The notes below the pieces were generated by a model. The model worked only from the letters and a program-made list of their open reading frames with translations, was not told where the DNA came from and ran no database searches. A stretch of 64,000 nucleotides of DNA from Aquilaria yunnanensis (taxonomy: Eukaryota; Streptophyta; Magnoliopsida; Malvales; Thymelaeaceae), in contig CM077600.1 in the NCBI GenBank assembly GCA_039654915.1, forward strand, positions 32,249,992 to 32,313,991, read 5' to 3'. A program made the translations under genes and the position numbers. Numbering within the stretch: position 1 is the first letter of the stretch; each line of letters begins with the position of its first letter. Below, piece after piece: positions 52,801 through 64,000 of the stretch.

Positions 52801-55800
52801 CCCTTAGCAGCAGCTCTCGTGCATCCTCCTTTGCATTCTTTCCCTTATCTGTGAGAATGCAACAAATAACAAGAATTCACATCATGGCCTAAGCAACTGA
52901 ACTTTTAAGAAAAGGAAATCAAAATAAACTTACCAACAACTTTCTTGCCCAATCTGCCACCATCTCTTTTCCCAGCTTCTCGACCAGATTGCTCCTTCTT
53001 GGTAGAATGGTTTGCACTGATATGGTCCTAGAGCAGGAGACAAATAAATGAGGGCAACACTAATGAACGCACATTAGATATTTTTATCCGAAAAATATGA
53101 ATGAACAATTGAGATGGATAAGGAAGACACCTTAGCTTCTCTGCTGCTTTTAGTAACTTCAGCAACATACACACCTTGCTCAGTCGAAAGAATTCCTTCA
53201 GGAGTCCGGAAAATCTTAAACATAAAGAGATAATATAGGGAAGTAACAATTCACATTTGCACATGTTTTAGAATAACAAAAATCTAAGTATAAATTGTTA
53301 AGAAACATTAGAACAACAATGATAAAGAAACCAGGATCCTCATATATTCTTGGCTAGGAAGAAAAAAAATTGAGAAAGTGATGGTGCTTCAGACCATTCA
53401 TGAATCCATCTGGACCCTCATAGCAAACAAGACTACTAGCATGACAAAGAAGAGCGTGCTACCAGCAGCAGGAAAACCAAGCCTATACCTGAATTTCATT
53501 TTCCGAGAGCATGTCATGTAAGCAATGGTCTGGAAGCTCCAAAAAGTACTGTTAAGACAAAAATGAATTCTAGTGAATCCAGCATAATGAAAAAAAAGGC
53601 ATTTAATCATTTTCTTATAGGGAGGTAACTTTTACTCCAAATTTGTTTGAAAGTAATTTCTCATGGAACAAACCTTCTCAAACTCTGCATAAGTATCTTC
53701 TGGGGTTATTGACATTAATGTTGATAAAGAATGCATCGCTGCTTGTCGCTCGAGTAAATTAGTACTCACCAACCCCATTGATCCAAGTAGACCCTGCCCC
53801 TTTTTTTGTTAGAGAGAGAGGAAATCAAATATAAGTTCATGCTAAGGGGTAAATGGGAAGCAACGGCTCTTTTCTTGGTGAAAATAAATGGGAACATTAT
53901 AAAAGGCTCCAAGAGCTCGATTATCTTATGCACTTAATTGGGCAAAGACTTAAGGCCACATTTTCAGGACCTTATTATGCACAGGACTAAAAAAATTGAA
54001 ACCTTTTGTTAAGACTTCCATGTGAAAATAAGAGGTGTTACATCTCCAAGCAATTTTGATGCTTTAGTTAACCATATATGGTCACCAATATGAACAGATA
54101 CCAACTGTTTTGGGCGAGTGCCAACATATTCAGAAATAATATATGAACAAACACACAGAGATACAAACGCGCACACGAGTAAAAATGCATATGGGACACA
54201 AGCAGTTATATAGCTGGCCATCTCAAGCATCCCAAAACAAGCATCTAGGATGTTCATAAAGCTTGCTAGCTGTGGAACACTAGCAAAAAATGCCAAAAAG
54301 AGCAACAAATGTGAAAATAGAAAACCACATCACATACAAAAACAAAATAGTGGGCAGATACAGCGACCAAAGATCCTAGAATATTAACTTACCTTACAGA
54401 TATTTCCAACATCAGCAGTCACAATGCTATTGACATCAATGCCAGAGGTCAGCAACCATTTCTGAAGCCTCTGAAATTGGAAAAGGAAGTTGAAAATTTG
54501 TGATGCTAGAGAATACTAAACAATGGATAAATGGAAGCTTACAAAATAAAGAAGAAAGACTTACTTTCCAAACAGCATCTGTTTTTGCTGTTCCAACTAT
54601 GCATGGGTGATGAGAACAAAGTATAACAAGCATTGATAAACTTTGCACAGTTGTAAAGGCTGCAGATGATATGACACCTAAAGCTTTAAATAAAACCTCA
54701 ACAGAAGGAACGCTTTGAACCTGAGCGTCCGAAGAATTATCTGCATCACTATAGATATAAAATTTCAGAATCTCTCAGTTTCTGGTTTGATCAGATAAGA
54801 GCCAAACTGAAAAATATTTTCAATGAAAGTGGAACAAAGGGGCAAAAGAAGGACACTAAAAAATTTAGACACTATAGAATGTACAGAAGGTGACCTTAAA
54901 AATTTTAGACACAATAGAATGTTCAGAAGGTAACCTTAAAAAATTTAGACACAATAGGATTTCATAAGCGCTATTAAGCATTTCATATACACTATAATGA
55001 GAATAATTTTTTTCTATAAAATAGATTAAAATGCTTAAATGAATAGGATACGAGCAAAGAACACATTGTAGTAATTTAAAAAAACAAAAAAAAAGCCTAG
55101 AACCACATTAAAAAACTTAAATCATGTTCCAGATCATGATCAAAGCATAAAAGTAATCACAAAACTGAAAACTTTATGCTTTACCCTGTCTTCAATGTTA
55201 AGACTTTCTCACCAACAAGAGAGAGAAACTTCAAAAATTCAAGCAAAAGAATTTCAGACAACTGTGGAACTGCAGCAAGCATCTTTCTTGTAGCAGCATA
55301 AGCCGCTTTACGAACATTCCAACTTGAATTGCAAATTAGAAGTAGAAGTAACTGCAGAAACCAATTAGTACAAACTGGGAATTCTTAGCCTCAGGAAAAA
55401 AAAATCAAAGAAAAAAAACAGAAATCCTGGTATGTATAGCACTCCCAGTTACCTGTAACAGCTGTTTGACTGAAAGCATTTCCAAAGATCTGCAAGAGTA
55501 AAATATAAATTCATTTACCAACCAGAAGCATGCTGAACACCAGAATACACCTAGTTAGCTAACCTTTTTGAATGCTCCACAAATAGCACCTCAAGAAGGT
55601 CTACACATGCAATACTATCCTCAAGAGACAATTTTGAGACCTGAAGAGCAGGAGCAAGTCAAAGTCGAGGTAAGAATAATACATAGGAAAAATCAGCTAA
55701 ATATACTATCACTAAAAATAAAATACTAAAAATAACAACCATAGCCATAGGTACAACTGAAGGTTCATTCTGGGAAATCAAAGACCAGATTTTCTCTTTT

Positions 55801-58800
55801 GACATAGTCTCTTCTGCAAAGAGGACAAAATATCAGACATACTTCTACAAAAACGAAAAAGAAAAAATGGAAATTACTACAAGTTAAGCCAATCAACGCA
55901 GGTTATTAACCTGCTTTCATATCAATCGCTGCAATTGTCAAGACAATAAGCAATGCATATAGGCCATCCAGCCGCTGAGCAGCTTTAGTATAACCAGTTT
56001 TCACTAGTTGAAGTAGAGGCCCCAGTAATGACAATATCTGAAATGTTGGTTAAGAAGCTTCATAAACTGACATCAAGTAAGAGACAAGCAGTTGCTGAAT
56101 TTCAATACATAAAGTAAAAAAGCCAATCAACCTGCAGACGAGCATCATTATTTTGGCTGATAACTCGCAAACAACGAAGATGGCCCCGTCTTAAAATATC
56201 TTTCTCCTTGAGGCCAGACATAAAAAATGCAACTAAATCTGATTGGAGAGAATCAGGGTAATGAGATGACCAAGAAGCAATAGCTGACAACATTGCCAGC
56301 TTTACCTCTTCATTTCCTGCATCATAGAATAATTTGGAATGAAAGATAAGATACGAATATCAACAACACTAAGTCTTCTAGCCAAACACTATAAAACTAC
56401 AGGAACAGCATAGTCACACCTCCACCCAAAGCAATTCTTGAAATTTAAGAACATGCCCACTTTATCAAGCACTGACTTTCATGGTTAAGAAAAATCAAGA
56501 ACTATAAAATAAATAGAAACTTCTTTTATGAGAACAAAGGCAACTTTCAGGAAAAAAAAATCATGGGTTCAAGCAGAAAGAAGACAAGGAGAAAGAAACA
56601 GGAAGCAAACAGATGCATCTGGAGAGAGCTCAAAGAAATTAGGGAGCGGAGAGATTCAAGTGAAGTAGAGTGAAATGCATAATCCAATTCCAAAGTGAAA
56701 ATATGGCAAAGCAAGCCTTCAAACTGAGTACATAAGGAACTAGTGCATATGATTTAAGAGATGGATGGGCAAGAGAGAGAGAGAGAGATTTATAGGAGTT
56801 TGAGAGAAACAGAAGAGATACTAAAGTGCACACTAATTGAAAGAGAGAAAACGACCCCAGATAAGAAATAGGGAAAGAGATACTTTTCTAGTTTCCTTCT
56901 TATTTTCTGTTTCTATCCCAATTATTCCCAATGCAGAAACAGTAGATTGGGCAAAGCAGAAATTTAGCACCTAGCCTAGGAGCAACATGCAGCTGATCCT
57001 AGGTATGATGCTACTTCCTTGTGAACACTTCTAACAACATCATCCCTTGTAAAGTGCTGCAAAAACTTTGGGCCTCAAAATCATCAATAACAAGAGCATC
57101 TATCGGCATACTACCTTCATCCTTGTAACAAGACCAAAGGAAGCAACATATAGTCCCTGCGAGATTGTTTAGAAATTTCCCTCCAGGTGCATGAGACAAT
57201 TCCTGGAGTGAACTGACCATTCCAATTCTTTGGTATGGAAACGCTAGCCTTCCATCTGAGCCTGTTAATTGTAAACTGTCAGTAAAACCTAATCAAAAGA
57301 TCAGGAAGCAAAGTATAAAACAATTAATATAGAGTAAAAATTAATCAACTTGAATTGTAAACATAAATTTACAAACACACCTTCAATTACTCCTTTTACA
57401 GTGATGAACATGGACTCAAGAACATCAGGGTTACTGGACTTTTGGGCCAAACAGCGTATTAGGGTCAATGCAACATTCCTTCTACCTTCTTCAGCATGTC
57501 GAGCTTGTGGTAGTACCACAAGAAGAATTTCAATTGCATACTTGCTCAAATCAAGGTTCAGGGATTTCAAAAGAATTCCTACTGATTCCAACACAATCTC
57601 TGGGTTCCTTTTTAGCACTTTAACCAATGAAGGGACCACAGTGCTTTGCATATCTTCATGGGTTATATGACTGAAAAGTGGACAAAATGACTCACTAAGC
57701 CCCTTTGTTTGCTTCTCTCTGGCATTGAGAACCACATTAACATAGATATTGAGAAAGATTGGCTGTTCAGAACAAACATTTAGGTTAGTCCTCTAATAGA
57801 ACTGCTGACAAATGCATGCTATCATTAGGATGAAATTAGGACGACATCTAAAGCCACAAGGACTTATTCCATCAAAAATTACCTTAAAATTTTCAAACTT
57901 TTCAGACAATTTAGATGTGTGATCTACCAATAACCACAACAACTCTGGGTTATCTTTGTAAGGGATCCGTGCATCCTTGATTTCCTCCATGTACATATGG
58001 AAGATGTCTGGTGACTGCTGAAAGGAAACATAAAATGCTGAGAAAAACTTTCCAACCACAGAGATATTCCTCCTCAAACTCAAAGAAATAATTAACTAAT
58101 TAGAGGTCCATTGCACTTAACCTGAGAAAATAAATGGAAAAATTTTCTTATGCATGCTCTTCGCTCACGATAAGATCTTTGCATAACAACATGAAGTAAA
58201 GAAGCTTGGGCTGCAGCAACCCTACAAAATGCATTTCTTGAAGCCTTTGCAAACTGGCTCTTGCTTAACATGAGACAAGACCATTGGAGGAGTCTCTGGC
58301 TGCCAACATGTGACTGGAACTTTGCTTGCTTCTCCATCGTCTGGACAAGCACCGCTCCAAAACTTTTCATGAAAATCACCTCACCTAAAGCCTTCAGAAT
58401 CACATCATCCACTGCTTTTCTTGATCCTCGATCATCATATAGGGTCAAGGTTTTAAATATTATATCTACCAACAGTGATATGAACTCCGGAGACATATCT
58501 GCAGATTTCAAAGTTTAAATTAAAGTAATCACACAATGCAATTTTAATGAGTTATTTAAGGCAAAAATATGGTGCATATAAGCAGGGAAGGACACAGCAT
58601 TCTTCCTCAGACAGCCCCCAAACAAAACCATTGCATTGAATTTCATTTACATCACCAGCCCTATATAGACATTGGCATAACTTGAAACATCGAAAACAAG
58701 CCAACTTCAAATTTGCAGCTAGAAATGGAGATGCTCAATAAACAATTGATATAACTAAGATCAGAAATCAGGAAAATGCAGCGCAACGGTATCCCAAAAA

Positions 58801-59256
58801 AAAGCCGAAAGATACAGCAGAATTGAGAAATCATATATGATCGTGGATGACAGAAATTGCAGTGTGCTAGGCAAATGGAGACACTATGGAAGTTAAGGAT
58901 AATAAAGAGTACGGGGGTAAAGACTGCTGCACTGACTTCTTCCTAAGCCGGCCCAGTTTCCCCATGAAATCCACCCATTAAAAGAAATTCAACTACAGAC
59001 ACTAGAAAACAGCTACGCTATGCACGTAATGCATATGGAACTTCACGCAAATCATGCTACGAAGTAATACCAACCAAGTCACGACCATCATGAACGTATA
59101 ATTAACCGAGTAGAGCATTGAAGTGAAAAGTGATGACTGACCAGAACTCGAGATAATTGAAGGGATTTCATCGCGAAATATCCGGACCCGTTCTTTGGTG
59201 GACGGGGTAGAGACGGAGCCAACGAGCGCAACAAGAGACTCAATGGAGCCCGCCAT
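37858..59256 (-). CDS. GCN1: GCN1 (ILITYHIA), activator of the GCN2 kinase, 60 exons
   Basis: Sixty exons splice in a single frame to 2613 residues, matching plant GCN1 (about 2600-2700). From 5': 59142-59256, 58122-58498, 57883-58017, 57381-57762, 57115-57261, 56132-56316, 55911-56037, 55740-55813, 55564-55640, 55453-55489, 55185-55351, 54565-54748, 54393-54470, 53674-53793, 53489-53548, 53131-53214, 52934-53027, 52679-52848, 52012-52314, 51812-51928, 51629-51730, 51316-51465, 50986-51150, 50739-50915, 49946-50068, 49704-49784, 49463-49579, 49148-49320, 48630-48707, 48363-48510, 46343-46465, 45687-45743, 45497-45607, 45224-45415, 44980-45153, 44783-44893, 44576-44645, 44405-44483, 44114-44216, 43836-44006, 43618-43740, 43423-43536, 42729-42835, 42578-42629, 42383-42489, 42230-42289, 42029-42140, 41793-41903, 41565-41702, 41369-41491, 41207-41278, 40461-40573, 39704-39862, 39385-39481, 39135-39317, 38788-38982, 38433-38612, 38204-38336, 38029-38107, 37858-37903. 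The protein is HEAT repeats throughout, a Lys/Glu-rich linker (exons 16-18), an EF3-like part (roughly exons 29-44), then the GCN2-binding region and an acidic tail ending [14 protein letters not shown]1 binds ribosomes and presents uncharged tRNA status to GCN2, which phosphorylates eIF2alpha; in Arabidopsis it affects immunity and development. No break found. Confidence 0.97.
38337..38432 (-). other. stop-free 96-nt intron of GCN1 (between exons 57 and 58)
   Basis: The GT..AG segment (donor GTATAT, acceptor TTGCAG) is a multiple of three and has no stop in the reading frame. I call it an intron because skipping it restores the normal plant GCN1 sequence, whereas keeping it inserts 32 atypical residues. 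Retention would leave the frame open. Confidence 0.75.
47429..48204. mobile_element. Stowaway-like (Tc1/mariner) element in GCN1 intron 30
   Basis: The left end CTCCCTCCATCCCAAATT and the right end ATGGCATAGAGGGAG are inverted, with TA on both sides (47427-47428, 48205-48206). That is the Stowaway signature. At 776 bp it is long for a MITE, and its interior is unusually GC-rich (47560-48130), with a C/T-rich left half and a G/A-rich right half. No transposase ORF. It explains most of the 1.9 kb size of this intron. Confidence 0.8.
49425..49505. repeat. short tandem duplication across a GCN1 exon-intron border
   Basis: About 32 bp (GATGSCATCAAAGGTGATAG and on to ATAGATAC) occur twice, at roughly 49431-49462 and 49472-49503. 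One copy is exon 27 coding sequence ending at the donor; the other lies in the adjacent intron. Confidence 0.85.
54857..54965. repeat. intronic minisatellite, about 41-bp unit
   Basis: Between GCN1 exons 12 and 11 a unit containing TTTAGACACAATAGAATG and CAGAAGGTRACCTTAAAAA is repeated nearly three times. Copies differ by a few substitutions. No function inferred. Confidence 0.8.
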
Positions 59257-59645
59257 CCCAATGAAATGGATCCGGATTTGAGACCCAAAACAGAGCTTCG
59301 AACTCAGACAAAATAGGAGAGGCTGGAAAACATGTAGAAGACTGATGCCGAGGGTTTTCTTATGGCCGTGCGACTAGGGTTTTAGCCACTACAGAGATTG
59401 AGCTGCAGCTGTCCTGTAGAGGCTGAGAGAATCATAAAAAGGAGACTTGCGTACAGCGAAGCCTGCTTGAGGACGAGTCACACACTCAGTCAGACTCGGA
59501 GAGTCGCAGGTCGAGGGAGAAAATGAAGCCGAAAAACTTACGGATTTGGGCCGTCAATGCATCATGCTTCCACTGGGCACTGGGGGTCTGGACAAAGGAG
59601 AAAACTGATGAGAACAACTTCTGGCCTATTTATAGGCCCACTTGG
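59257..59645 (-). promoter_or_regulatory. GCN1 promoter and 5' leader
   Basis: On the minus strand a TATA box CTATAAATAG lies at 59626-59635, directly preceded by a GGCCCA/TGGGCC site II-type motif (59636-59641). A telo-box-like AAAACCCTAG lies at 59374-59383. Site II plus telo-box is a known signature of plant genes for translation components, which suits GCN1. Transcription should start near 59600, leaving a leader of about 340 nt. Confidence 0.65.
59304..59565 (-). other. three candidate uORFs in the GCN1 leader
   Basis: If transcription starts near the predicted TATA site, the leader has three upstream ATGs, each closed by its own stop before the main ATG. They lie at 59554-59565 (3 codons plus stop), 59382-59435 (17 codons plus stop) and 59304-59333 (9 codons plus stop). 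None overlaps the main ORF. A leader intron or a later start site would remove them. Confidence 0.55.
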
Positions 59646-59721
59646 CATGAAATGAGAGTAACACCATTACGACGCCGTTAAGACAAAGGTAGCATATCGA
59701 TTCATGAGAGAGAAAAAACAA

Positions 59722-61480
59722 GGAAAAATTATTAAAATCCCCTAAAGTTTGCTCAAACCTACATTTTTATCCCCTTTTTTAAAAACTTACACTTACCCCC
59801 CACTTTGTTAGGTTCATCAGTTAAATCGTTAGTGGGTAATTGAAAAGTCAAAAATGTTCATGGGCTTTAGGCACCAGATTTCTCTCTCAAGCATTGTCCA
59901 ATCCATTATCAAAATTGTGTGGTAAACCCAAAAAAAAAAAAACTTTCTTCTCTTTTCTACCATTTTCTCATCCTTTTTTTTGCTCTAACTTCTCAGCAAA
60001 AGGGTTAGGATTTTGTTCATCAAAAAATTTAGTCATCGTCATTGTTAAAGACAAAATGGTTACAATATGGTGGAACGGCAAGGTGAAAAAGGTAAATAAA
60101 TTTAAATTTTATTTTTGTATTCATTCCTTTGGTCAAGGGTTTTCAGAGTAGGTTTGTAATAGACTCTGTTTTGATGATCATGTGGAATAAATGAGTGTTT
60201 TAGGGTTAAATGATGGGTAATGTTTGTGTTTGTGTGTTTTTTTTATAGAAATCATGTTGCATGACTTACTGTTCTATAAGGATAATGATGATATCTTTGC
60301 GGCCCCTGTATTTATACAAGAATGGGTAGATGCAGACCATTACTCATTTCTAGACATGACAAACTGCATTTGGCAAAATGTGTTTCCTAAGGGAAATTAT
60401 TCTGCTCTAAAGATTAAAACTAGCAGTTGGATGATATAAAGAATAACAAGGATGTGCTGCAAATGTTCAAGTATTATGAAGAATTAGAGAAAATTTCATT
60501 CTATGTCTGTACTGAAATATTCCCCCCATTAGACATGGACATAGCTGGTTGTGGGAAGAGGTAGAAGAAAACTTATCGAATGAAGAATTAAGTAAGAGAT
60601 AGGTTGTTGATGTTGAAAATAGCAATGAGTCAGAAGTTTAAGCAACTGATGTTGTACCTGAGGCAAAGGAATGTATTAGTAGGGTGAATGAAGTTGGCTC
60701 TGAAAAAAACAAAGGTGTAGAAAAATAAGGAATATGAGGGAGTTAGAACCAGGTTAATGATGTCTCCCTACTTGACTTAAATAACGCAAACAACAATGAG
60801 GCACATAATGAGGGTGATCAGAGGGTTGCGGAGAAAGCAAGATGTAGAGGAAAAGGAAAAAGAATAGATAGAGGTGCTGAAACAGTAATGGTGAAGGGAA
60901 AGACGAATAGGCGTAGTGAAAATGAGGATGATCAAGTAGGTGAAGATGATGTGAACTTGAGTGGGAAAGTGTTTGAATTTTTTGAGGACGAAGAAGATGA
61001 TGAGTGGTTGGATGAGAACCATGCTCAATAAGGGAGTGAAAGTGTTGATGGTAAAGAAGGTGAAAAAGTTTATGGATATGATGGCGAGGGAGATGATGAG
61101 GATGAGGATGAGCTAAGTGATTTAGGCAATGATTCATCATATGATGTATACACAACAAATCACAACATTTCTGTGTTTGTGAAAAGAAAGGACAAGATTT
61201 TTCACAAATACTTAAAGACAAAAACTAAAGAGTTTAAGAGGAACAAATATGGGAAAATATAGTTTGACATATTCGAAGTATTAAAAAATGTTAAGCATTT
61301 CAGAGATGTTTTTAGATATTTTTCAATTGAGAAGGGATATGACTTAAAGAGGTTGAAAAATGAACTTGCTAGAGTAAGAGTTGTATGTTCTGATGATGGG
61401 TGCACTTAGAGAATTTTGGCATCAGTTTTGCTCAACAAATAGACATTTATGTTGAAGACATTGGGCAGGTAGCATAGGTG
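59722..61480 (+). mobile_element. Mutator-like element (MULE) remnant
   Basis: The left boundary is suggested by GGAAAAATTATTAAAATCCC at 59722, a style of terminus seen in plant MULEs. The transposase remnant follows. No right terminus or 9-bp target duplication was recognised, so the element seems truncated and the right limit is where recognisable coding similarity ends. Confidence 0.6.
60056..61470 (+). pseudogene. MuDR-type transposase, N-terminal fragment, decayed
   Basis: Starts MVTIWWNGKVKK, an opening reminiscent of the PB1-like N-terminal domain of plant MULE proteins. It continues after frame changes with DVLQMFKYYEELEKISFYV, an acidic Asp/Glu-rich linker (about 60900-61130), and a segment resembling the MuDR DNA-binding domain (DBD_Tnp_Mut): FRDVFRYFSIEKGYDLKRLKN then CSDDGCT-stop-RILASVL. 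Stops interrupt this last segment at about 61259, 61408 and 61439. The catalytic DDE and zinc-knuckle parts are absent. Clearly non-functional. Confidence 0.75.
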
Positions 61481-61894
61481 CTTAAAACCCTTAAAAAATT
61501 CAAACACAAATGTCAAATGGATTACAAGCAAGTTACTAGCATTTTTTTTATCATTTTAATCTATTATTTCCATATGCAGTGTGTGTTTAAAAATCTATAA
61601 ATATTAGGTAAAAAAAAAGGAAAAATAGAAAAGGCAAAAAATAATGCTTTCTAACTCCTACACGGATACTGTTAAGAAGAATACATGTATCTTCTCATCA
61701 AACCATGAAAATATGGATACAAAATAAAATTGAAAATAAAAAAAAATCAAAACAAAGCCATAAAATTACATAGTCATCACACAACACAAATAAAATTATC
61801 CCACAAAAACTGTCAAATAGAAGGAATTGAATTCTTTAGGTCATGGCCAATGGTGGAACCCCCAATAATTTAAAAAATATGATAATATGATGTA
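61481..61894. other. AT-rich spacer
   Basis: No gene, repeat boundary or RNA recognised; rich in homopolymer A runs. Confidence 0.5.
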
Positions 61895-62185
61895 TTCCCT
61901 CTTTCCCAATTTACTTAAAACGTATTCTTTTTTGGGAAGTCCTAAAAGGTTAAAACGTTTCCTCTTTTGGAAAAGTTTAAATAATTAAATTATCATTTTA
62001 CATGAAACCCAATAAAGACTATTTTTTTAATCTCCACTCAATCTCTCACTGCACAAAACCCAAAAAAGAATCTTTTTTTTTTAACCATTATTTAAACTTT
62101 TACTACATAAAAAAATAACACAAATTACATACACCTTAATCTACATGTCCAGACAAATGTTTTAACTAAAATGGGATGGAGGTAG
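61895..62185. mobile_element. Stowaway-like MITE
   Basis: The left end TTCCCTCTTTCCCAATTTAC and the right end GGGATGGAGGTAG form imperfect inverted repeats related to the CTCCCTCCRTCCC Stowaway terminus. TA flanks both ends (61893-61894, 62186-62187). About 290 bp, AT-rich, no ORF. Confidence 0.75.
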
Positions 62186-62413
62186 TATTACTTTTCTCAT
62201 TTTGTCAAAAGTTAGGAACTCCTGGACATGGTGAAATAATATAAAGATAAGGGATAGTGAGACATTTGTTAAGAATTATGGAAACCAAATTTGTAATAAT
62301 AATAATAATAATAATTATATATATATATATATATGAAATTCTTTTTTCTTATCTTAAAACCATAGCTTAAATATAATATTAGTTCTTCAACTTTACCTAA
62401 TTGGCATAGTTAG

Positions 62414-62967
62414 TGGGAGTGAGCATTATTAGGGCAAAAAAAAAAACCGATAACATTTAGATAAAATGATTTGATTTTTTTTTCTAGTTTTATCGGTTTG
62501 GATCAAAACCAAAATTTATATTCGACTATTGGATTGCTTTTTGGATCAAACACTTAAAACTGATTAAACTAAATAAACCGAATAGTAATAAGTATTTTAC
62601 CATTATCCATAATGACCATACATATATAAAGTTACTTCCTACTATTTTTTATCATTATCCATATTGATCCTACATATATAAAATTATTTCATACTAATTT
62701 TGGATAATATGTTATCTATCTTTCTTTAATTTTAAGTATGTGATGAAAAAAAAATTAATATGTTTTTTTTTCATTTATTATGTGTCTAGGTCTTAGAAAA
62801 ATAACTAACTAAACCAAAGAGAATAAATTGAAATATAATTTGGGCGGTTCAAATTGGTTCTTATATGTAATTCAGACAGTTCAATTATACTTTGTAAAAA
62901 CTGAAAATCAATCGGATCATTATGTTTGAATTGGTTCCAAACTAAACCAACATAATGCTCACCCCTA
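62414..62967. mobile_element. hAT-type MITE with perfect 8-bp target duplication
   Basis: Termini TGGGAGTGAGCATTAT (left) and ATAATGCTCACCCCTA (right) are inverted repeats with two mismatches. The octamer ATAGTTAG occurs immediately outside each end (62406-62413 and 62968-62975). An 8-bp duplication plus a GGGGTGAGCA-type terminus is diagnostic of hAT elements. 554 bp, no ORF. Confidence 0.88.
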
Positions 62968-62975
62968 ATAGTTAG

Positions 62976-63669
62976 CCATCAGATTACGAGTCAGCCTATT
63001 TTAGTTATTAAACTTCATAAATCATGTTAATTAAGTTCAAAAGTTTCAAATAAGTTTTGTTAATCCTTAATAGAAGTGTCAGTGTCACTAAAAAATATGT
63101 TTTTGCTACTTGTTTTTAGTGTAAAATTATAAATTCTTATATATTTCGATTATTTTATTCCCAGAATTAGTATATTTTTGGGTAATCCGTCTTAAAAAGT
63201 GAAAGACAACACTTTTTTTAAACAAAAAAAATTGACTAAATATCTTTATGTTTTACATGAAAAAAATAGTAATATTTTTTATTCAAAATTCATTTTTGAA
63301 TTTTCTAAATAATTTTAAAGATTAATTCAATCTAAAGTTAAATACAAAGCACATATATATCTAGTGATTAAAAAAATATTTTATTCTGAAAATCAATAAA
63401 GTTTGATAACTTACTTCATATTAAAACTAAAAATTACTCAAAGTAATATTTATTTGTATGTATACTATTAGGAATTAACTCAAATAATTTTTATTTAGAT
63501 TCATCGCTAAAACTCAACTTCACTACTGTTTCAGTTTACTACTACCATTTCACTGCATTTTTTTTGTACCGCTCGTGCTCCTACCCCTTCCACTTGAGCA
63601 AAAAAACTTGGTTTTGCCACTAGCCATGACATAAAATAGGAATTATCTGTTTTATCTAGCTTCATAAAA
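62976..63669. other. AT-rich intergenic DNA
   Basis: I see no gene, RNA or repeat structure here. Confidence 0.5.
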
Positions 63670-63935
63670 ACTTTAAAAAAGATCACAAACAAAAGCTTTC
63701 TTTGTGAACAATTCCTAATGATATCAGATATCTCCATATCAGAGTACTAAATTCTAAGTACACGTAACACTTGAAATGTACTTTTTTCACTTAAGGAAGT
63801 AGTGGTATAAACATGTGAGTCATTCCTAATGATATTTGGAATAACTTTCTTAAAGTGCCTAATATCAAGTGTAGCTAACACTGGAAACTAGGCTCAAACT
63901 CAATGATTCACATAAGAATTTACAGTAATCACAAA
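63670..63935 (-). pseudogene. rearranged fragments of GCN1 exons 34 and 36
   Basis: Positions 63670-63772 align with GCN1 exon 36 (44783-44893). They share ATTCCTAATGATATCAG and, on the minus strand, encode SDIIRNCSQ against [10 protein letters not shown] in the gene. Positions 63780-63805 resemble the start of exon 34 with its intron edge (CTTTTTTCACTTAAGGAAG against CTTTTTTACTTCAGGAAG). Positions 63806-63935 are a second exon 36 copy continuing into the adjacent intron (ACTCAATGATTCACATAAGA against GCTCAAGGATACACATAGGA). Same orientation as GCN1. Intron sequence is included, so this is a genomic duplication, not a retrocopy. Diverged and non-coding. Confidence 0.8.
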
Positions 63936-64000
63936 ATTAAATGTCCATTAATAAGTCATAAGCTTAAGTCTTGCTAGCTCCTAAGTTGCTTTAGAGTACT

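Noticed and set aside
60754..61221. His-rich minus-strand ORF
   Set aside because: Antisense of the acidic linker of the decayed MULE transposase; composition follows from GAT/GAG-rich sense codons.
1..64000. CRISPR arrays, operons, tRNA or rRNA genes
   Set aside because: None seen. Repeats are transposon termini, LTRs or microsatellites, and the genome is eukaryotic; I did not recognise any tRNA cloverleaf.

Overview
This is a window of nuclear DNA from a flowering plant, probably a eudicot. The evidence is spliced genes with GT..AG introns, a plant neprosin-family gene, a 60-exon GCN1/ILITYHIA gene, and plant transposons (Ty1/copia, CACTA, MULE, hAT and Stowaway-like elements). I cannot name the species. 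All calls come from reading the sequence; no database search was possible.

Layout. (1) 1-8229: a very young Ty1/copia retrotransposon on the minus strand. The outer 177 bp of its left LTR lie outside the window. Its gag-pol frame is complete apart from two in-frame stop codons. (2) It sits inside a CACTA element (8230-15787) whose TNP2-like transposase gene (three exons) is intact. This element also carries a 1.2 kb TTA-rich satellite and a 1.1 kb array of subterminal palindromes. (3) 16907-21369: a six-exon neprosin (DUF239) gene, minus strand. (4) 24923-35940: nested CACTA DNA. A short non-autonomous element has AGCAACGGC-type ends. Inside it is an autonomous-type element (from 25258) with an intact TNP2 gene, plus strand, and a TNP1-like (Transposase_24) gene broken by three stop codons. 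(5) 36149-36584: a hAT-like MITE. (6) 37858-59256: a complete GCN1 gene, minus strand, 60 exons and 2613 codons in one continuous frame. GCN1 is the ribosome-associated activator of the eIF2alpha kinase GCN2. A Stowaway-like element lies in its intron 30. Its promoter carries a TATA box, a site II motif, a telo-box and three possible uORFs. (7) 59722-61480: a decayed Mutator-like transposase. (8) Two MITEs follow (61895-62185; 62414-62967). The second has a perfect 8-bp target duplication. (9) 63670-63935: rearranged fragments of GCN1 exons 34 and 36.

Host genes are only the neprosin gene and GCN1; nothing in the sequence ties their functions together. Most other identifiable sequence is transposon-derived. 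The most unusual pattern is the set of three CACTA termini. All share the core CAACGGC but differ just 5' of it (TTCC-, TACC- and TAGC-). The two autonomous-type elements also share a C-homopolymer placed exactly between their subterminal array and their leader exon.
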